Of a stretch of DNA of 64,000 nucleotides, positions 1 through 8,652 are shown in pieces. This DNA is from PALSA-1296 sp038210275 (GTDB taxonomy: Bacteria; Bacteroidota; Ignavibacteria; Palsa-1295): the NCBI GenBank assembly GCA_038210275.1, contig JBBQWV010000005.1, forward strand, positions 1 through 64,000, in the 5' to 3' direction. The position numbers and the translations under genes were made by a program. Numbering within the stretch: the first letter of the stretch is position 1; each line of letters starts with the position of its first letter. Under the pieces are notes generated by a model. It saw only the letters and a list, made by a program, of their open reading frames with translations, did not search any database and was not told the origin of the DNA.

Positions 1-72
1 CTCGCGCAATGCCTCTAAAACCACTTTTGCTTTGAACTCTGAACTGAATTTTCTCCTGCTTCTTTTTTCCAT
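1..72 (-). CDS. IS3-family transposase OrfA, N-terminal 24 residues only
   Basis: The minus-strand frame from an ATG at 72 reads MEKRSRRKFSSEFKAKVVLE and continues out of the window. The R-R-K-F-S-x-E-F-K-A-K-V-x-L-E-A-L pattern is the classical start of the helix-turn-helix OrfA (InsE/IS911 OrfA type) that binds the IS ends. In this family OrfA is normally followed by an integrase-core OrfB joined by frameshifting; that part is not visible. The fragment is short but the motif is distinctive. Confidence 0.75.
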   Translation of the reverse strand, partial: MEKRSRRKFSSEFKAKVVLEALRE

Positions 73-139
73 GTTGACAAGTAGGTTGTGTGGTGTAACA
101 ATCCACCCTAAACACTTGTTCTAATTTTGGGGAGCATCA
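1..139 (-). mobile_element. Right-hand tip of an IS3-family insertion sequence
   Basis: Read on the minus strand, the segment starts at base 139 with TGATGCTCCCCAAAATTAG, which resembles the known IS3-family terminal inverted repeat (TG, then CCCCAAAA and a TTAGA-like run). About 65 bases further in begins a reading frame typical of an IS3 OrfA (bases 72-1). The rest of the element lies left of the window, so the other end and any target-site duplication cannot be seen. The element edge at 139/140 falls directly against an open reading frame running rightwards, so it probably inserted into that gene. Confidence 0.7.
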
Positions 140-149
140 TATAGGTCGG

Positions 150-1565
150 GTGAATGGTGCGCCACCGGGGGGTTCTACATTAGGGGGTGCTGTTCGAACT
201 GGGTCTTTTGATGATAATGGAAACATTGTGATACCTGAAGGCTTTGAATCAGTATCTATGGATTCTTCAGCGAATACTTTAAGATGGAATGATAGTTATA
301 CAGCTGGAGATCAGTGGGGTATGGGCCTAGATACTGGGAATGAATATACTGTATACGGCGGTGTGTTCTTATCTATTTTAATAGGTGATCAAAGCATAAA
401 TTATTTTCCAGACCCAAGCGGAGATTCGAGAAGCCCGGCGCATCCAACTAATAATACAACTGTTAATTGCCCAGGGTTGGAAGGCTCTCAAGCAATTCTT
501 TTGAAAACTTGGGATGTGACAAAATATGACATTCGTTTAACTTTACATTGCAAGTTAAAGTCAGAAGGGTTGCTCAAATGGCAATTACCTTTTTATAATA
601 GTATCATGGATGCGTATAATAAACAAAAGAAAGATTACGATGCCGCCTATGCAAAAGCACTTGCTGATTTTAACGCAACAAAAGCGGTCAAGCACAATCG
701 CAATCCATTCTTGAACCGAGAGACGGAAAGAATCGAACTAAAGCAAATGGCTATTTCTTATATCTCGTGTAAATTCTATGACGAGATGAATGCGATGAAG
801 AACAAGGTCAAGCCTTGCGGATTTCCTCAGATGGATCTTGAAGAGGCCCAAAGAGAGGGACGTTGGGTCCAATTTTTCGAACAGGCATTTGAGTGGCCGC
901 TCATGACGTACATTTTTTATCCATATTTCTGGGGCAGAAAATGTACGTGGGAAGATAAAATGAAAGAAGAGGCTGATGATTTCATTTTTGAAAAATTCTT
1001 GCAAGCAGGTTTTGCGAAGATGCAAGTTCCTGTTCGCCCTGGCTTTGAAGCACAAATTCAGTACTTCCTTGCGTTCGGCGAGATATGGCAGGGTAACGAT
1101 ACTCCTCCTTTACCCGGTGATCCATATTATGTATCAATGGCACAGGAGATCAAAGAAGAGAAGGGCAATTTCAATGCCGATAGGTTAGGCAGCATTGCTT
1201 TTACAAAGGATACGATTACTCCTAACGCCCCAAATGATATAATTACTTTAACTGATAGTACAGCTTACTACTACAATAATCAATTGAATGTAGATTCTGA
1301 TATCGACAGAGAAATTTTTATAGATTGTAAGCCATATAGAATAATTTCTATAAAGGACAAAACTCCTGCAGGGCCGAACCACGATACGTGGTTAATACAA
1401 ATAGATAAGGCGTACGAAGGAGATAATTTCAGTAATCTGAAATGGTCAACTGGATCGCTGTTCGTTGGCGCAGCATGGGAATACACCACACCAACACAGC
1501 TTGTATGGCTAAGAGGAAAAGTAAAGTGCTTGCCTTGTTTTCCATTACCAAAATGCGTAAACTAG
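150..1565 (+). CDS. C-terminal part of a larger protein of unknown function, cut by the IS insertion
   Basis: The frame is open from the IS edge (139/140). The first usable start is a GTG at 150, but there is no ribosome-binding site or signal peptide, so this is probably the 3' part of a longer gene. The 471 residues begin Gly/Ser-rich, then pass a Lys/Ala-rich helical stretch (about 155-175). A dense block follows, with motifs RIELKQMAISYI, QFFEQAFEWPLMTYIFYPYF, FLQAGFAKMQVPVRPGFE and PPLPGDPYYVSMAQEIKEEK. The C-terminus has TPTQLVWLRG and a CLPC motif. I recall this block as a conserved C-terminal region of large uncharacterised bacterial proteins, but cannot name a family. Base composition is more AT-rich than in the genes from 2643 on. 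The next gene starts 31 bases downstream on the same strand. Confidence 0.6.
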   Translation: MNGAPPGGSTLGGAVRTGSFDDNGNIVIPEGFESVSMDSSANTLRWNDSYTAGDQWGMGLDTGNEYTVYGGVFLSILIGDQSINYFPDPSGDSRSPAHPTNNTTVNCPGLEGSQAILLKTWDVTKYDIRLTLHCKLKSEGLLKWQLPFYNSIMDAYNKQKKDYDAAYAKALADFNATKAVKHNRNPFLNRETERIELKQMAISYISCKFYDEMNAMKNKVKPCGFPQMDLEEAQREGRWVQFFEQAFEWPLMTYIFYPYFWGRKCTWEDKMKEEADDFIFEKFLQAGFAKMQVPVRPGFEAQIQYFLAFGEIWQGNDTPPLPGDPYYVSMAQEIKEEKGNFNADRLGSIAFTKDTITPNAPNDIITLTDSTAYYYNNQLNVDSDIDREIFIDCKPYRIISIKDKTPAGPNHDTWLIQIDKAYEGDNFSNLKWSTGSLFVGAAWEYTTPTQLVWLRGKVKCLPCFPLPKCVN

Positions 1566-1596
1566 ACTATATATTTAATTTACTCGAAAAAAGAAA

Positions 1597-2478
1597 ATGG
1601 GTGATTATTTAGATTATTCTAAGCAGGGCGATGGGTATAGTCCATATGTTAATCCTGATAAGGGTTATAATTATGCCCCTGCGGATAAAACTTATGTAAA
1701 GTCGCCTAATATTCCAATTCCAGAGGGAAATTACGCACGTGTTATTTCAGGATTTTTACCATCTGTAAATGGACTTCATTATCCTAACGATTGGCCACAT
1801 GTTCCATATATGTTGCCAATCCTTACAATTTCCAACGTGACAATATACTTAGCGATTTCTGATGCACATAATGGAATGTGTGGGGGAATGGCCTACGCAG
1901 TAAGAGATTTATTTGAGGCTAAAATGCTTCCTCCCCCTCCAATCGACCCGCACAACCTCATTCCAGATAATAATTGGCCATATAATCATAATCCCAAGCC
2001 TTATTGTGAAGCTTTTCAATTTATATATTCAAGACTTGTAAGTAGTTTCGTTGATGCTTGGAAATATTATTCATGGATGGTGCCAGCAAAGCTCGATGGT
2101 GCAGTGATATTTCGTCATCCTTGTATTTCTTGGATGACAATAATGGAATCAATGCCAATTATTAAAGAAACCATCGACAATGGTCATCTCTGCCCTTTGG
2201 GTTTGATTTCTGTAAAATCTCTAGATCCGCGCGATATTGGAGGTAACCATCAAGTTCTTGCCTGGGGTTATAATATCAAAGGGTCAAAGACAATAATAAA
2301 GTTATATGATCCAAATTTTCCTGGGGTTGATAATATTACAATCACATTTGACTCAGCAAATGTGGGGCTTTTTACAGATGTGCCATTTAAATATTCTACA
2401 GGCACTCGCACAGTTTTCGGTTTTTTCCCGACAACTTACACTTTTGTAGACCCAAAACCGATATTCAAATTAACTTGA
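1597..2478 (+). CDS. Papain/C39-like cysteine-protease-like protein
   Basis: 293 residues without a signal peptide. Three segments line up as a Cys-His-Asp triad of the papain-like fold: NGMCGGMAY (Cys95), NHQVLAWGY (His218) and LYDPN (Asp238). The order, spacing and the small residues around each are typical of C39-like/transglutaminase-like peptidases, and the CGGMAYA start of a helix is the usual nucleophile context. A proline-rich loop (PPPPIDP, 112-118) and repeated Trp/Tyr follow the nucleophile. It lies 31 bases after the IS-truncated gene, shares its AT-rich composition, and may have been its partner. Activity and substrate are unknown; a non-catalytic papain-fold protein remains possible. 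Confidence 0.5.
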   Translation: MGDYLDYSKQGDGYSPYVNPDKGYNYAPADKTYVKSPNIPIPEGNYARVISGFLPSVNGLHYPNDWPHVPYMLPILTISNVTIYLAISDAHNGMCGGMAYAVRDLFEAKMLPPPPIDPHNLIPDNNWPYNHNPKPYCEAFQFIYSRLVSSFVDAWKYYSWMVPAKLDGAVIFRHPCISWMTIMESMPIIKETIDNGHLCPLGLISVKSLDPRDIGGNHQVLAWGYNIKGSKTIIKLYDPNFPGVDNITITFDSANVGLFTDVPFKYSTGTRTVFGFFPTTYTFVDPKPIFKLT

Positions 2479-2642
2479 GGCATAGAGCTTTGTGAATATG
2501 CGAATTATATGATTCCTTATAAACGAGTCACGACCCACCAGCCCCGCATTTTTCCCAAACCTATCCCGTTTTTTTGGAGTTTTAGAGGCATGAGGGGAAC
2601 ATCCCTTCTGCCCTTTCGTAGGGATAGTATATTTTAATAGCT

Positions 2643-3521
2643 GTGGCATCATTATTTCGTCATCTTTTTAAGCCTGATCCTTATACGCAAACCGAGGACG
2701 ACAAGCTCGTCCAGGAAGAACTGCGTGCCGGCGGAGCTGTGCCTGCGCACGTGGCGATTATCATGGATGGCAACGGACGATGGGCTGAGGAACGCGGCTT
2801 TCCGCGTGCGGCAGGGCATCAGGCAGGTATTGCAAGCGTGCGAGATGCAACACGCGCTGCGCGTGAACTTGGGATGACGCACTTAACGCTTTATGCCTTC
2901 AGCACCGAAAATTGGAAGCGTCCGCGCCGCGAAGTTGGAATGCTGATGCGCTTGCTTCGGAAAATGCTTCATGAAGAGCTTGCCGAAATGCGCGAGAACG
3001 GAGTCCGCCTGAATACCATCGGGCAGACGAATGCGCTTCCAAAAGAAGTACAGCATGATCTTTTCGATGCAATTGATAAGACGGCAGATAATACGAAATT
3101 GACGCTAACGCTTGCGCTTTCCTATTCCGGCAGATGGGATCTCGTCCGTGCTATGCAGCTATTAGCGCTTGATGTGCGCCGCGGCAAAGTATCGCCGGAA
3201 GATATTAATGATGACTTGCTTGCATCCTATCTCACCACTGCCGAGCTTCCTGATCCTGATCTTCTCATTCGAACTTCAGGTGAAGTGCGCCTCTCGAATT
3301 TTATGCTCTGGGAGCTTGCTTATAGTGAAATCTATGTGACAAAAACAAGTTGGCCCGACTTCCGCAGAGAGCACCTCTACGAAGCCATTCGCGAATATCA
3401 AAAACGCGAACGCCGATTCGGGATGACGGGCGCGCAGATCAAAAATCCGGAAGATGTACCGCAGAAACATTCATCATACGTTAAAGATATTGTTCGCGTC
3501 CTCACCAAAGGTACGATCTAA
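2643..3521 (+). CDS. uppS: Isoprenyl transferase (undecaprenyl diphosphate synthase)
   Basis: Cis-prenyltransferase that elongates farnesyl diphosphate with isopentenyl diphosphate to the C55 lipid carrier used for peptidoglycan, O-antigen and capsule. The 292 residues carry the signature HVAIIMDGNGRWA (catalytic Asp42), STENWKRP (about 87-94) and the C-terminal RTSGEVRLSNFMLWELAYSE block (210-229) that binds Mg and the diphosphate. Length is slightly above the usual 230-260 because of an approximately 35-residue N-terminal extension. The start is GTG. It sits 12 bases before bamA, a common envelope-biogenesis neighbourhood. The carrier it makes would feed the polysaccharide locus at 22957-43016. 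Confidence 0.95.
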   Translation: MASLFRHLFKPDPYTQTEDDKLVQEELRAGGAVPAHVAIIMDGNGRWAEERGFPRAAGHQAGIASVRDATRAARELGMTHLTLYAFSTENWKRPRREVGMLMRLLRKMLHEELAEMRENGVRLNTIGQTNALPKEVQHDLFDAIDKTADNTKLTLTLALSYSGRWDLVRAMQLLALDVRRGKVSPEDINDDLLASYLTTAELPDPDLLIRTSGEVRLSNFMLWELAYSEIYVTKTSWPDFRREHLYEAIREYQKRERRFGMTGAQIKNPEDVPQKHSSYVKDIVRVLTKGTI

Positions 3522-3533
3522 AAATAATTATTA

Positions 3534-6065
3534 ATGAACCTACAATTTTCACAACGTCATTGCGAGGAGTATGCGAAGCATACGACGAAGCAATCTAAAA
3601 TTCCGAAACGTGCAATCACTTTCAAGATTTTAGATTGCTTCGCTTCGTTCGCAGTGATGTTGTTAATGCTTTTTTGCATAACTACATTATCATTCGCTCA
3701 AGCTCCCGGTGGTGGTGAGGAATACACAGTTCTTGGTATCACCGTTGAAGGCAATGTTTCCGGAAATGCTGAGACGATCATCGGACAAAGTACGATCCGC
3801 AAAGGCGATAAGATCACGATTCCCTCAGATGAAATTCGCCGCGCTATCACGCGTCTTTGGCAGCAGAATATTTTTTCGGATGTGAATATCGAAGCGTCGA
3901 AAGTTATTCCACAGGATGGCGGAACGCTCGGAGTGTATTTGACGATCAAAGTTCAAGAATTTAAACATGCTGATTCCGTCATCATTGACGGAAATAGTCA
4001 CATTGGCATAAGTGATATTCAAAAATCTTTTACGTTCTATAAAAACGATTTCGTGCGCCCGTGGGAATTAGCAAATATCAGACAGAAGATCAGGGCAGTG
4101 TATCTGAAAGAAGGATATCTGTACGCAGATATTACTACAGAGGTTAAGCCTGTCGGAGATGGATCGGATAAGGTCAGACTGTATATTCATATCAATGAAG
4201 CCACCGAAGTAACGATCAGACATATTGAGTTTCAGGGAAATTCGAAAGTATCCTCTGATGATCTCCGAGGTGCGATGGATGAGACGCACCAGAAAAAAGG
4301 CTTCTTCGGATTTCTACATAGCGGCACATTCGACGAGAAAAAATATGCTGAGGATAAACAGAAAATTATTATCTCCTACCGCACCAAAGGCTTTCGCGAT
4401 GCTTCTATCTTAAGCGATTCGATCTGGCGGACAGATAAAGAAGACTTAAATATTCTTATCACCGTGTATGAAGGTCCGCAGTATTATCTTCGCAATATCG
4501 CCATCGTTGGGAATGAAGTTTTCTCTGAAGCGGAAGTCCGTACAAATCTTGGATTCAGAAAAGGTGATCTTTTTAATGCTGAAAGATTTGATCTGAATTT
4601 AAAAGGACCAACACCGGATTTTATCGATGTGGGTTCGCTCTATTACGATCGCGGATATATCGTTAATATCAGTCACGAAGAAACTATCGTCTATCAGGAT
4701 CCGACAGGATCCGTGCCTGATTCACTTGACGTGACGATTCATATTGCAGAAGGTAAAAGAAATTTCCTGCGCAACATTGATATTGCCGGTAATACGAAAA
4801 CAAAAGATTACGTTATTCGCCGCGAGCTTTACACTCGGCCCGGCGATCCGTTCAGCCGTTCGGCAATCATACGTTCATTACGTCAGATGGCACAGCTGAA
4901 TTATTTTAATCAGGAAAAACTTGTGCCGGATGTCAGACCTGTTCCTGATGCAACACAATTTGATATTACCTATAACGTTGAAGAAAAATCAAGCGATACA
5001 TTTAATGCTTCTATCGGTTACGGCGGATCTCTTGGCTTGACGGGTTCGGTTGGCGTATCATTTAATAATTTTGATATTGCTGATCCTCTGCATGGTGGCG
5101 CAGGGCAGATCGCAAGTGTCTCTGCGGAGTTTGGTCAGCAAAGTTATCGTACTCTCTCAATTAGTTTTACTGAACCGTGGCTTTTTCAAGAACCGACTTC
5201 GCTGGGATTTTCTGTGTTCAATCAGCAGAGTAATATTTATTACAGCATCGTTCGCACGGGCGCGACACTCTCTATTGGCAGACGCTTCAGAGTCCCGGAT
5301 GATTTCTTCCGCGGCGATTGGACTTTGCTCGGACAGCATTCAGATATTACCAATGGCGGTGGAATCTACACACCTGGCAGACACGATGAAATTAGTTTGC
5401 AACAAGTGATCACGCGTAACTCAACTGATGATCCGCTTTTCCCGGGATCAGGATCGGATCTTTCTTTCTTGACAAAGATCGCCTATCTTCCTCTGAAATC
5501 TGTTACTCCAAATGAACCGGCAAATTATTATAAAGTCGGATTTACGCTAAAATTTTATACGACGATTGCGCAATTTAATGCGACCAATAAACTTGTGCTT
5601 GCAACGGTTGCCGATGTTGCACAGTTAGGCGGCATCAGCGGCTCTCCGTTTATTCCACCTCAGGAGCGTTTCACGATGGGAGGTTCGGGTCTTGCAACGG
5701 GTTTTTATACTGTCCCACTTCGAGGGTATAATGACGCTTCTATCGGCATCCAAACTGCTCCGGGCGCAACATATTCACAAGGTGGACTTTTCTATAACCG
5801 TTACGTGGCAGAGCTTCGCTTCCAGATATCCCGCGAACCAATTCCGATCTTCATCGAAGGATTTGCAGAAGCAGGAAATGTTTGGGCGACATTCTCCGAC
5901 AGCGACCCATTCACCTTAAAACGTTCGGCAGGCGTTGGCGCCAGAGTGCAAGTCCCGGCAGTCGGACTTATCGGCATTGACGTAGGCTACGGCTTTGATG
6001 CGAACATCCCCTTCGGACCAGTCAGCGGCTGGCATACGCATTTCCAGTTTGGAAAATTCTTCTAA
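3534..6065 (+). CDS. bamA: Outer-membrane protein assembly factor BamA (Omp85)
   Basis: Central subunit of the BAM machine that folds beta-barrel proteins into the outer membrane. The mature part begins at about residue 56 after the hydrophobic stretch MLLMLFCITTLSFAQA. It contains consecutive POTRA-type repeats (about 65-480, e.g. VLGITVEGN, HIEFQGNSKV, NIAIVGNEVF, NIDIAGNTKT), then a C-terminal barrel with the loop-6 motif LRGYND and a final Phe. Length (843) is normal for the family. Oddity: codons 1-41 (HCEEYAKHTTKQSK...) are the translated dispersed repeat at 3556-3659, not BamA. Two starts are possible: ATG 3534, giving an unusual extension with Lys/Arg before the hydrophobic core, or ATG 3657 (residue 42), giving a short signal peptide without positive charges. 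Neither has a clear Shine-Dalgarno. It lies 12 bases after uppS. Confidence 0.92.
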   Translation: MNLQFSQRHCEEYAKHTTKQSKIPKRAITFKILDCFASFAVMLLMLFCITTLSFAQAPGGGEEYTVLGITVEGNVSGNAETIIGQSTIRKGDKITIPSDEIRRAITRLWQQNIFSDVNIEASKVIPQDGGTLGVYLTIKVQEFKHADSVIIDGNSHIGISDIQKSFTFYKNDFVRPWELANIRQKIRAVYLKEGYLYADITTEVKPVGDGSDKVRLYIHINEATEVTIRHIEFQGNSKVSSDDLRGAMDETHQKKGFFGFLHSGTFDEKKYAEDKQKIIISYRTKGFRDASILSDSIWRTDKEDLNILITVYEGPQYYLRNIAIVGNEVFSEAEVRTNLGFRKGDLFNAERFDLNLKGPTPDFIDVGSLYYDRGYIVNISHEETIVYQDPTGSVPDSLDVTIHIAEGKRNFLRNIDIAGNTKTKDYVIRRELYTRPGDPFSRSAIIRSLRQMAQLNYFNQEKLVPDVRPVPDATQFDITYNVEEKSSDTFNASIGYGGSLGLTGSVGVSFNNFDIADPLHGGAGQIASVSAEFGQQSYRTLSISFTEPWLFQEPTSLGFSVFNQQSNIYYSIVRTGATLSIGRRFRVPDDFFRGDWTLLGQHSDITNGGGIYTPGRHDEISLQQVITRNSTDDPLFPGSGSDLSFLTKIAYLPLKSVTPNEPANYYKVGFTLKFYTTIAQFNATNKLVLATVADVAQLGGISGSPFIPPQERFTMGGSGLATGFYTVPLRGYNDASIGIQTAPGATYSQGGLFYNRYVAELRFQISREPIPIFIEGFAEAGNVWATFSDSDPFTLKRSAGVGARVQVPAVGLIGIDVGYGFDANIPFGPVSGWHTHFQFGKFF
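3556..3659. repeat. Dispersed interrupted palindrome, copy 1 (overlaps the bamA start region)
   Basis: Begins GTCATTGCGAGGAG and ends CGCAGTGATG. A perfect 15-bp inner inverted repeat pairs GAAGCAATCTAAAAT (3587-3601) with ATTTTAGATTGCTTC (3627-3641). A smaller palindrome, GTATGCGAAGCATAC, lies at 3569-3583. The same layout recurs at 8653-8751, 46929-47049, 47512-47633 and 57291-57400. This copy is the only one that reaches into a gene: its right end coincides with the ATG at 3657 that precedes the bamA signal sequence. It resembles REP/MITE-type non-autonomous repeats. Confidence 0.85.
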
Positions 6066-6084
6066 AAACTGAAGGTCATCAATA

Positions 6085-7221
6085 TTATCCTTTTTCTTGA
6101 GACTCAGGTTTCTGGTTCATCGCTACGACCGTATTCGTCAGATCTCCAAGCATCTCGATTGAGCACGTCACTTCATCACCAATGCCGAGCCACCGATTGT
6201 CATACACTTTTGAGCCGTTGAGTTCGAGAAAGCAGCCGGTACCGACAGTGCCTGAACCGATGACATCACCGGGATAAAGCGTTACGCCATAGCTTACCCG
6301 CTCGATGATTTGCGCGAATGTCCATGACATATCTTTGAGATTTCCGCGAGAGACTTCTTCGTTACGGACTTTGCACGTCATCACGAGATCATATCGCTCG
6401 CCTTTCGGTCCGGGAATTCGGCGCGAAGCAAGTTCATCACGGGTGATTAGATATGGTCCTATCGCTGTTGCAAAATCTTTTCCTTTTGCAGGTCCAAGTG
6501 AAAGCTTCATCTCTTCCATCTGCAAATATCGTGCACTCCAATCATTCATGATCGTATAACCAAAAATATATTCATCAGCATCTTCGGCTTTTATATTTCT
6601 TCCTTCTTTGCCGATGACGATCGCGGCCTCGAGTTCAAAATCGAGCTTCTTTAAATGCTCAGGCATTACTTGCATATCGCCGGGACCAATGACGGCTTGA
6701 TGATTGGTAAAATAAAAAACAGGAAATTCATCAAACTCTGTGATCATCTCTACTCCGCGATTTCTACGAGCAGCTTCAACATGCTGCCTGAATGCATATC
6801 CATCGCGCATAGAGGTTGGGCGTGGAACGGGGGCGAGAAGTTTTACTTCGCTAACAGGCCATGCTATTGCAAACCCGGTGTTTAGCTCTTCAAAAGTTCT
6901 TTTCATACACCAGTCATAAACATCTCGTGCAAGCTTCAAGGCAGTTTCTCCAAGCGCTAAAAATGTTAGAATATCGCTGGGCAATGTCGGACGTAATAAT
7001 TGCTTCTCATCGCTGCGCATGACAAACTTCATTGACGCGGCTTCAGCATCAATGATATTTCCATTGATAAAGAAACCAAGTCTTCCGATCGGTGCAAGAG
7101 GATGATGAACATTTTTTTCAGTTGAGCGAAAGAAGGCTTCGCCCATTTTCATGATTATCGGTTTTGCAGAAGCCGGGTCTGGTTCTTGCGGAGTTGGTCC
7201 TTTATAGGTAACAAATTTCAT
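6085..7221 (-). CDS. Fumarylacetoacetate hydrolase (FAH) family protein
   Basis: 378 residues. The catalytic FAH fold occupies the C-terminal two thirds, with metal-site segments LDFELEAAIVIGKEGRNI and GYTIMNDWSARYLQMEEMK, then GPAKGKDFATAIGPYLIT and the late VGTGCFLELNG. The family hydrolyses C-C bonds in acylpyruvate-type substrates with a Mg/Mn ion, for example the last step of tyrosine degradation. The N-terminal region with MRDGYAFRQHVEAARR matches the longer FAH subgroup common in Bacteroidota. The usual Asp after NDWSAR is Tyr here. It is a single gene, convergent with bamA (19-base gap), with an ATG start and no catabolic partners nearby, so the substrate is open. Confidence 0.8.
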   Translation of the reverse strand: MKFVTYKGPTPQEPDPASAKPIIMKMGEAFFRSTEKNVHHPLAPIGRLGFFINGNIIDAEAASMKFVMRSDEKQLLRPTLPSDILTFLALGETALKLARDVYDWCMKRTFEELNTGFAIAWPVSEVKLLAPVPRPTSMRDGYAFRQHVEAARRNRGVEMITEFDEFPVFYFTNHQAVIGPGDMQVMPEHLKKLDFELEAAIVIGKEGRNIKAEDADEYIFGYTIMNDWSARYLQMEEMKLSLGPAKGKDFATAIGPYLITRDELASRRIPGPKGERYDLVMTCKVRNEEVSRGNLKDMSWTFAQIIERVSYGVTLYPGDVIGSGTVGTGCFLELNGSKVYDNRWLGIGDEVTCSIEMLGDLTNTVVAMNQKPESQEKG

Positions 7222-7284
7222 AGTAGTCGGATATCTTTTCTAAAATACAAATTATGAATATAGTGTAACGATGAAAAGATAAAA

Positions 7285-7313
7285 AAAGAGGCACACAAAA
7301 TGTGCACCTCTTT
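7285..7313 (-). terminator. Intrinsic terminator after the lipoprotein gene
   Basis: In minus-strand RNA, AAAGAGGUGCACA pairs with UGUGUGCCUCUUU (13 bp including two G-U pairs, 3-nt loop) and is followed by a run of seven U. It lies 23 bases after the stop at 7336 and before the downstream FAH gene, so the two minus-strand genes are probably separate transcripts. Confidence 0.8.
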
Positions 7314-7335
7314 TATTTCACCTTAGATTCCAAGC

Positions 7336-8067
7336 TTATTTCGGAACAACTTTTGAGGTTTTCGTGGTCATGTCGAACTCCTTCAACACAATATCTTTGG
7401 GGACTTCGAATTTATCAGCAGAGATACTTGCATTGTCTTCAATGCTCGTTGTCGTCTGTTTCATTCTCATCGTGCCATTTCCCATATCCATTTTTAGTGC
7501 GGTGGCACCCCAGATCCAAACTTTGCCCGTCATACCCATTCCTTTAGACCCACCCTTCATTTCCATGACTTTGCATTCCTTGCCAGCAATCGTTTCGTTG
7601 CCAATCTGCGAGATGCCCATATCCTTCATCATCTGCTCGCCCATATTTTTAAAATCCATTCCGCCCATTCCTTGTGTCGGAATTTTCATTTGAGTACCGG
7701 TCTTTTTTTCGAGATCAATATCATAGATCATTCCGTTCTTCGTGATCTTCATCCTATGACTATTGATAGTAATTCCGCTCATTTTCATAGTACTCATAGA
7801 TTCCTCCGCCTCCATTGCACCGAAGTCATCGAAATATTTTGTTGTTGTTGACTTCATTCCCATCGCTTCAGTCTCCCCATGAATAATACCCGACTTAATT
7901 GGGAATTTGGCAGCATTGACTGTTGAAGGTGTAGCTGATGTAGTCTTTACGGAATCAGTTGCCTTCTTCGTAGAATCCGCTCCGCCTGGGGCATCTGATT
8001 TTTTCCCACAGGATGAAAGAAGTATGCCGGTGAAGGCAAGAGAGAATACGAGTTGGTTAAATCTCAT
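7336..8067 (-). CDS. Lipoprotein, possibly DUF4412-like
   Basis: The ATG at 8067 gives 243 residues beginning MRFNQLVFSLAFTGILLSSCGKK, a type II signal peptide with lipobox LSSC. The frame is open 96 bases further upstream, but that adds a hydrophobic tail with no motif before the signal, so 8067 is preferred. After a Ser/Thr/Lys linker comes a single domain very rich in Met (about 100-210: GMGGMDFKNMGEQMMKDMG) with KYFDDFGAMEAEE and AGKECKVMEMKGG. The pattern recalls small Bacteroidota DUF4412 proteins, which is a recollection only. Function unknown; the Met-rich surface could bind metal. A strong terminator follows. Confidence 0.75.
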   Translation of the reverse strand: MRFNQLVFSLAFTGILLSSCGKKSDAPGGADSTKKATDSVKTTSATPSTVNAAKFPIKSGIIHGETEAMGMKSTTTKYFDDFGAMEAEESMSTMKMSGITINSHRMKITKNGMIYDIDLEKKTGTQMKIPTQGMGGMDFKNMGEQMMKDMGISQIGNETIAGKECKVMEMKGGSKGMGMTGKVWIWGATALKMDMGNGTMRMKQTTTSIEDNASISADKFEVPKDIVLKEFDMTTKTSKVVPK

Positions 8068-8232
8068 AGAAGTAAATAGAAAGTAATGAAAAAAGATGAT
8101 CTGCTTCGGAAGGCCATTCCTGCCTGAAACAATTATCTCTGCGCGAATTCCTTGCTTGGACATGGAACTGAGTGTAAAAATAATACATTTTGACCGTGCA
8201 CTTTTGATTTATACTAATTCAGATACATTTAT

Positions 8233-8616
8233 ATGAATCGATTTTTTATCTCATTTTTTATAGCATCGTCTCTTCTCTCCTGTTCCAAAATGGATGAGAA
8301 GCCATTACAGGGCAATGACACACTTCTCGTAAAGCCGATGAATGTTGATGCAGTGCAGCAAATTCAGCAGCCGCGCGATACTGTATCGGGATTGCTTGTA
8401 GATCAAGCGCGGTTTCGCACTCCTGAGCACGAGGCGCTACTTAATCGTTTCGAGGCATGGCAGGTTGTGAGTATCTTTCATGATTTCAAATCCATCCGCA
8501 AACCGGGTATTAAGCAAATCCAGATCGACTCCTTCGATAAAGCAAAGAAGATCACCACAGACGAATTAAAAGCGATCTTGGAAGAAGGCGATAAACTCGG
8601 CTGGAGTAAAAAATAA
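8233..8616 (+). CDS. Small lipoprotein of unknown function
   Basis: 127 residues starting MNRFFISFFIASSLLSCSK, a clear lipoprotein signal (lipobox LLSC, Cys17). The mature part is polar, without further membrane segments. It has a Gln-rich stretch (VQQIQQPRD) and a C-terminal helical region that ends in Lys. It diverges from the lipoprotein gene at 8067, with 165 bases between them. I recognise no domain. Confidence 0.7.
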   Translation: MNRFFISFFIASSLLSCSKMDEKPLQGNDTLLVKPMNVDAVQQIQQPRDTVSGLLVDQARFRTPEHEALLNRFEAWQVVSIFHDFKSIRKPGIKQIQIDSFDKAKKITTDELKAILEEGDKLGWSKK

Positions 8617-8652
8617 ATATGAGATGTGAAATATGTACGATGAAAAGAGTAA

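Noticed and set aside
2479..2642. Possible gene on the minus strand (2470-2652)
   Set aside because: No motif, no ribosome-binding site, and it overlaps the ends of two well-supported genes; treated as intergenic.
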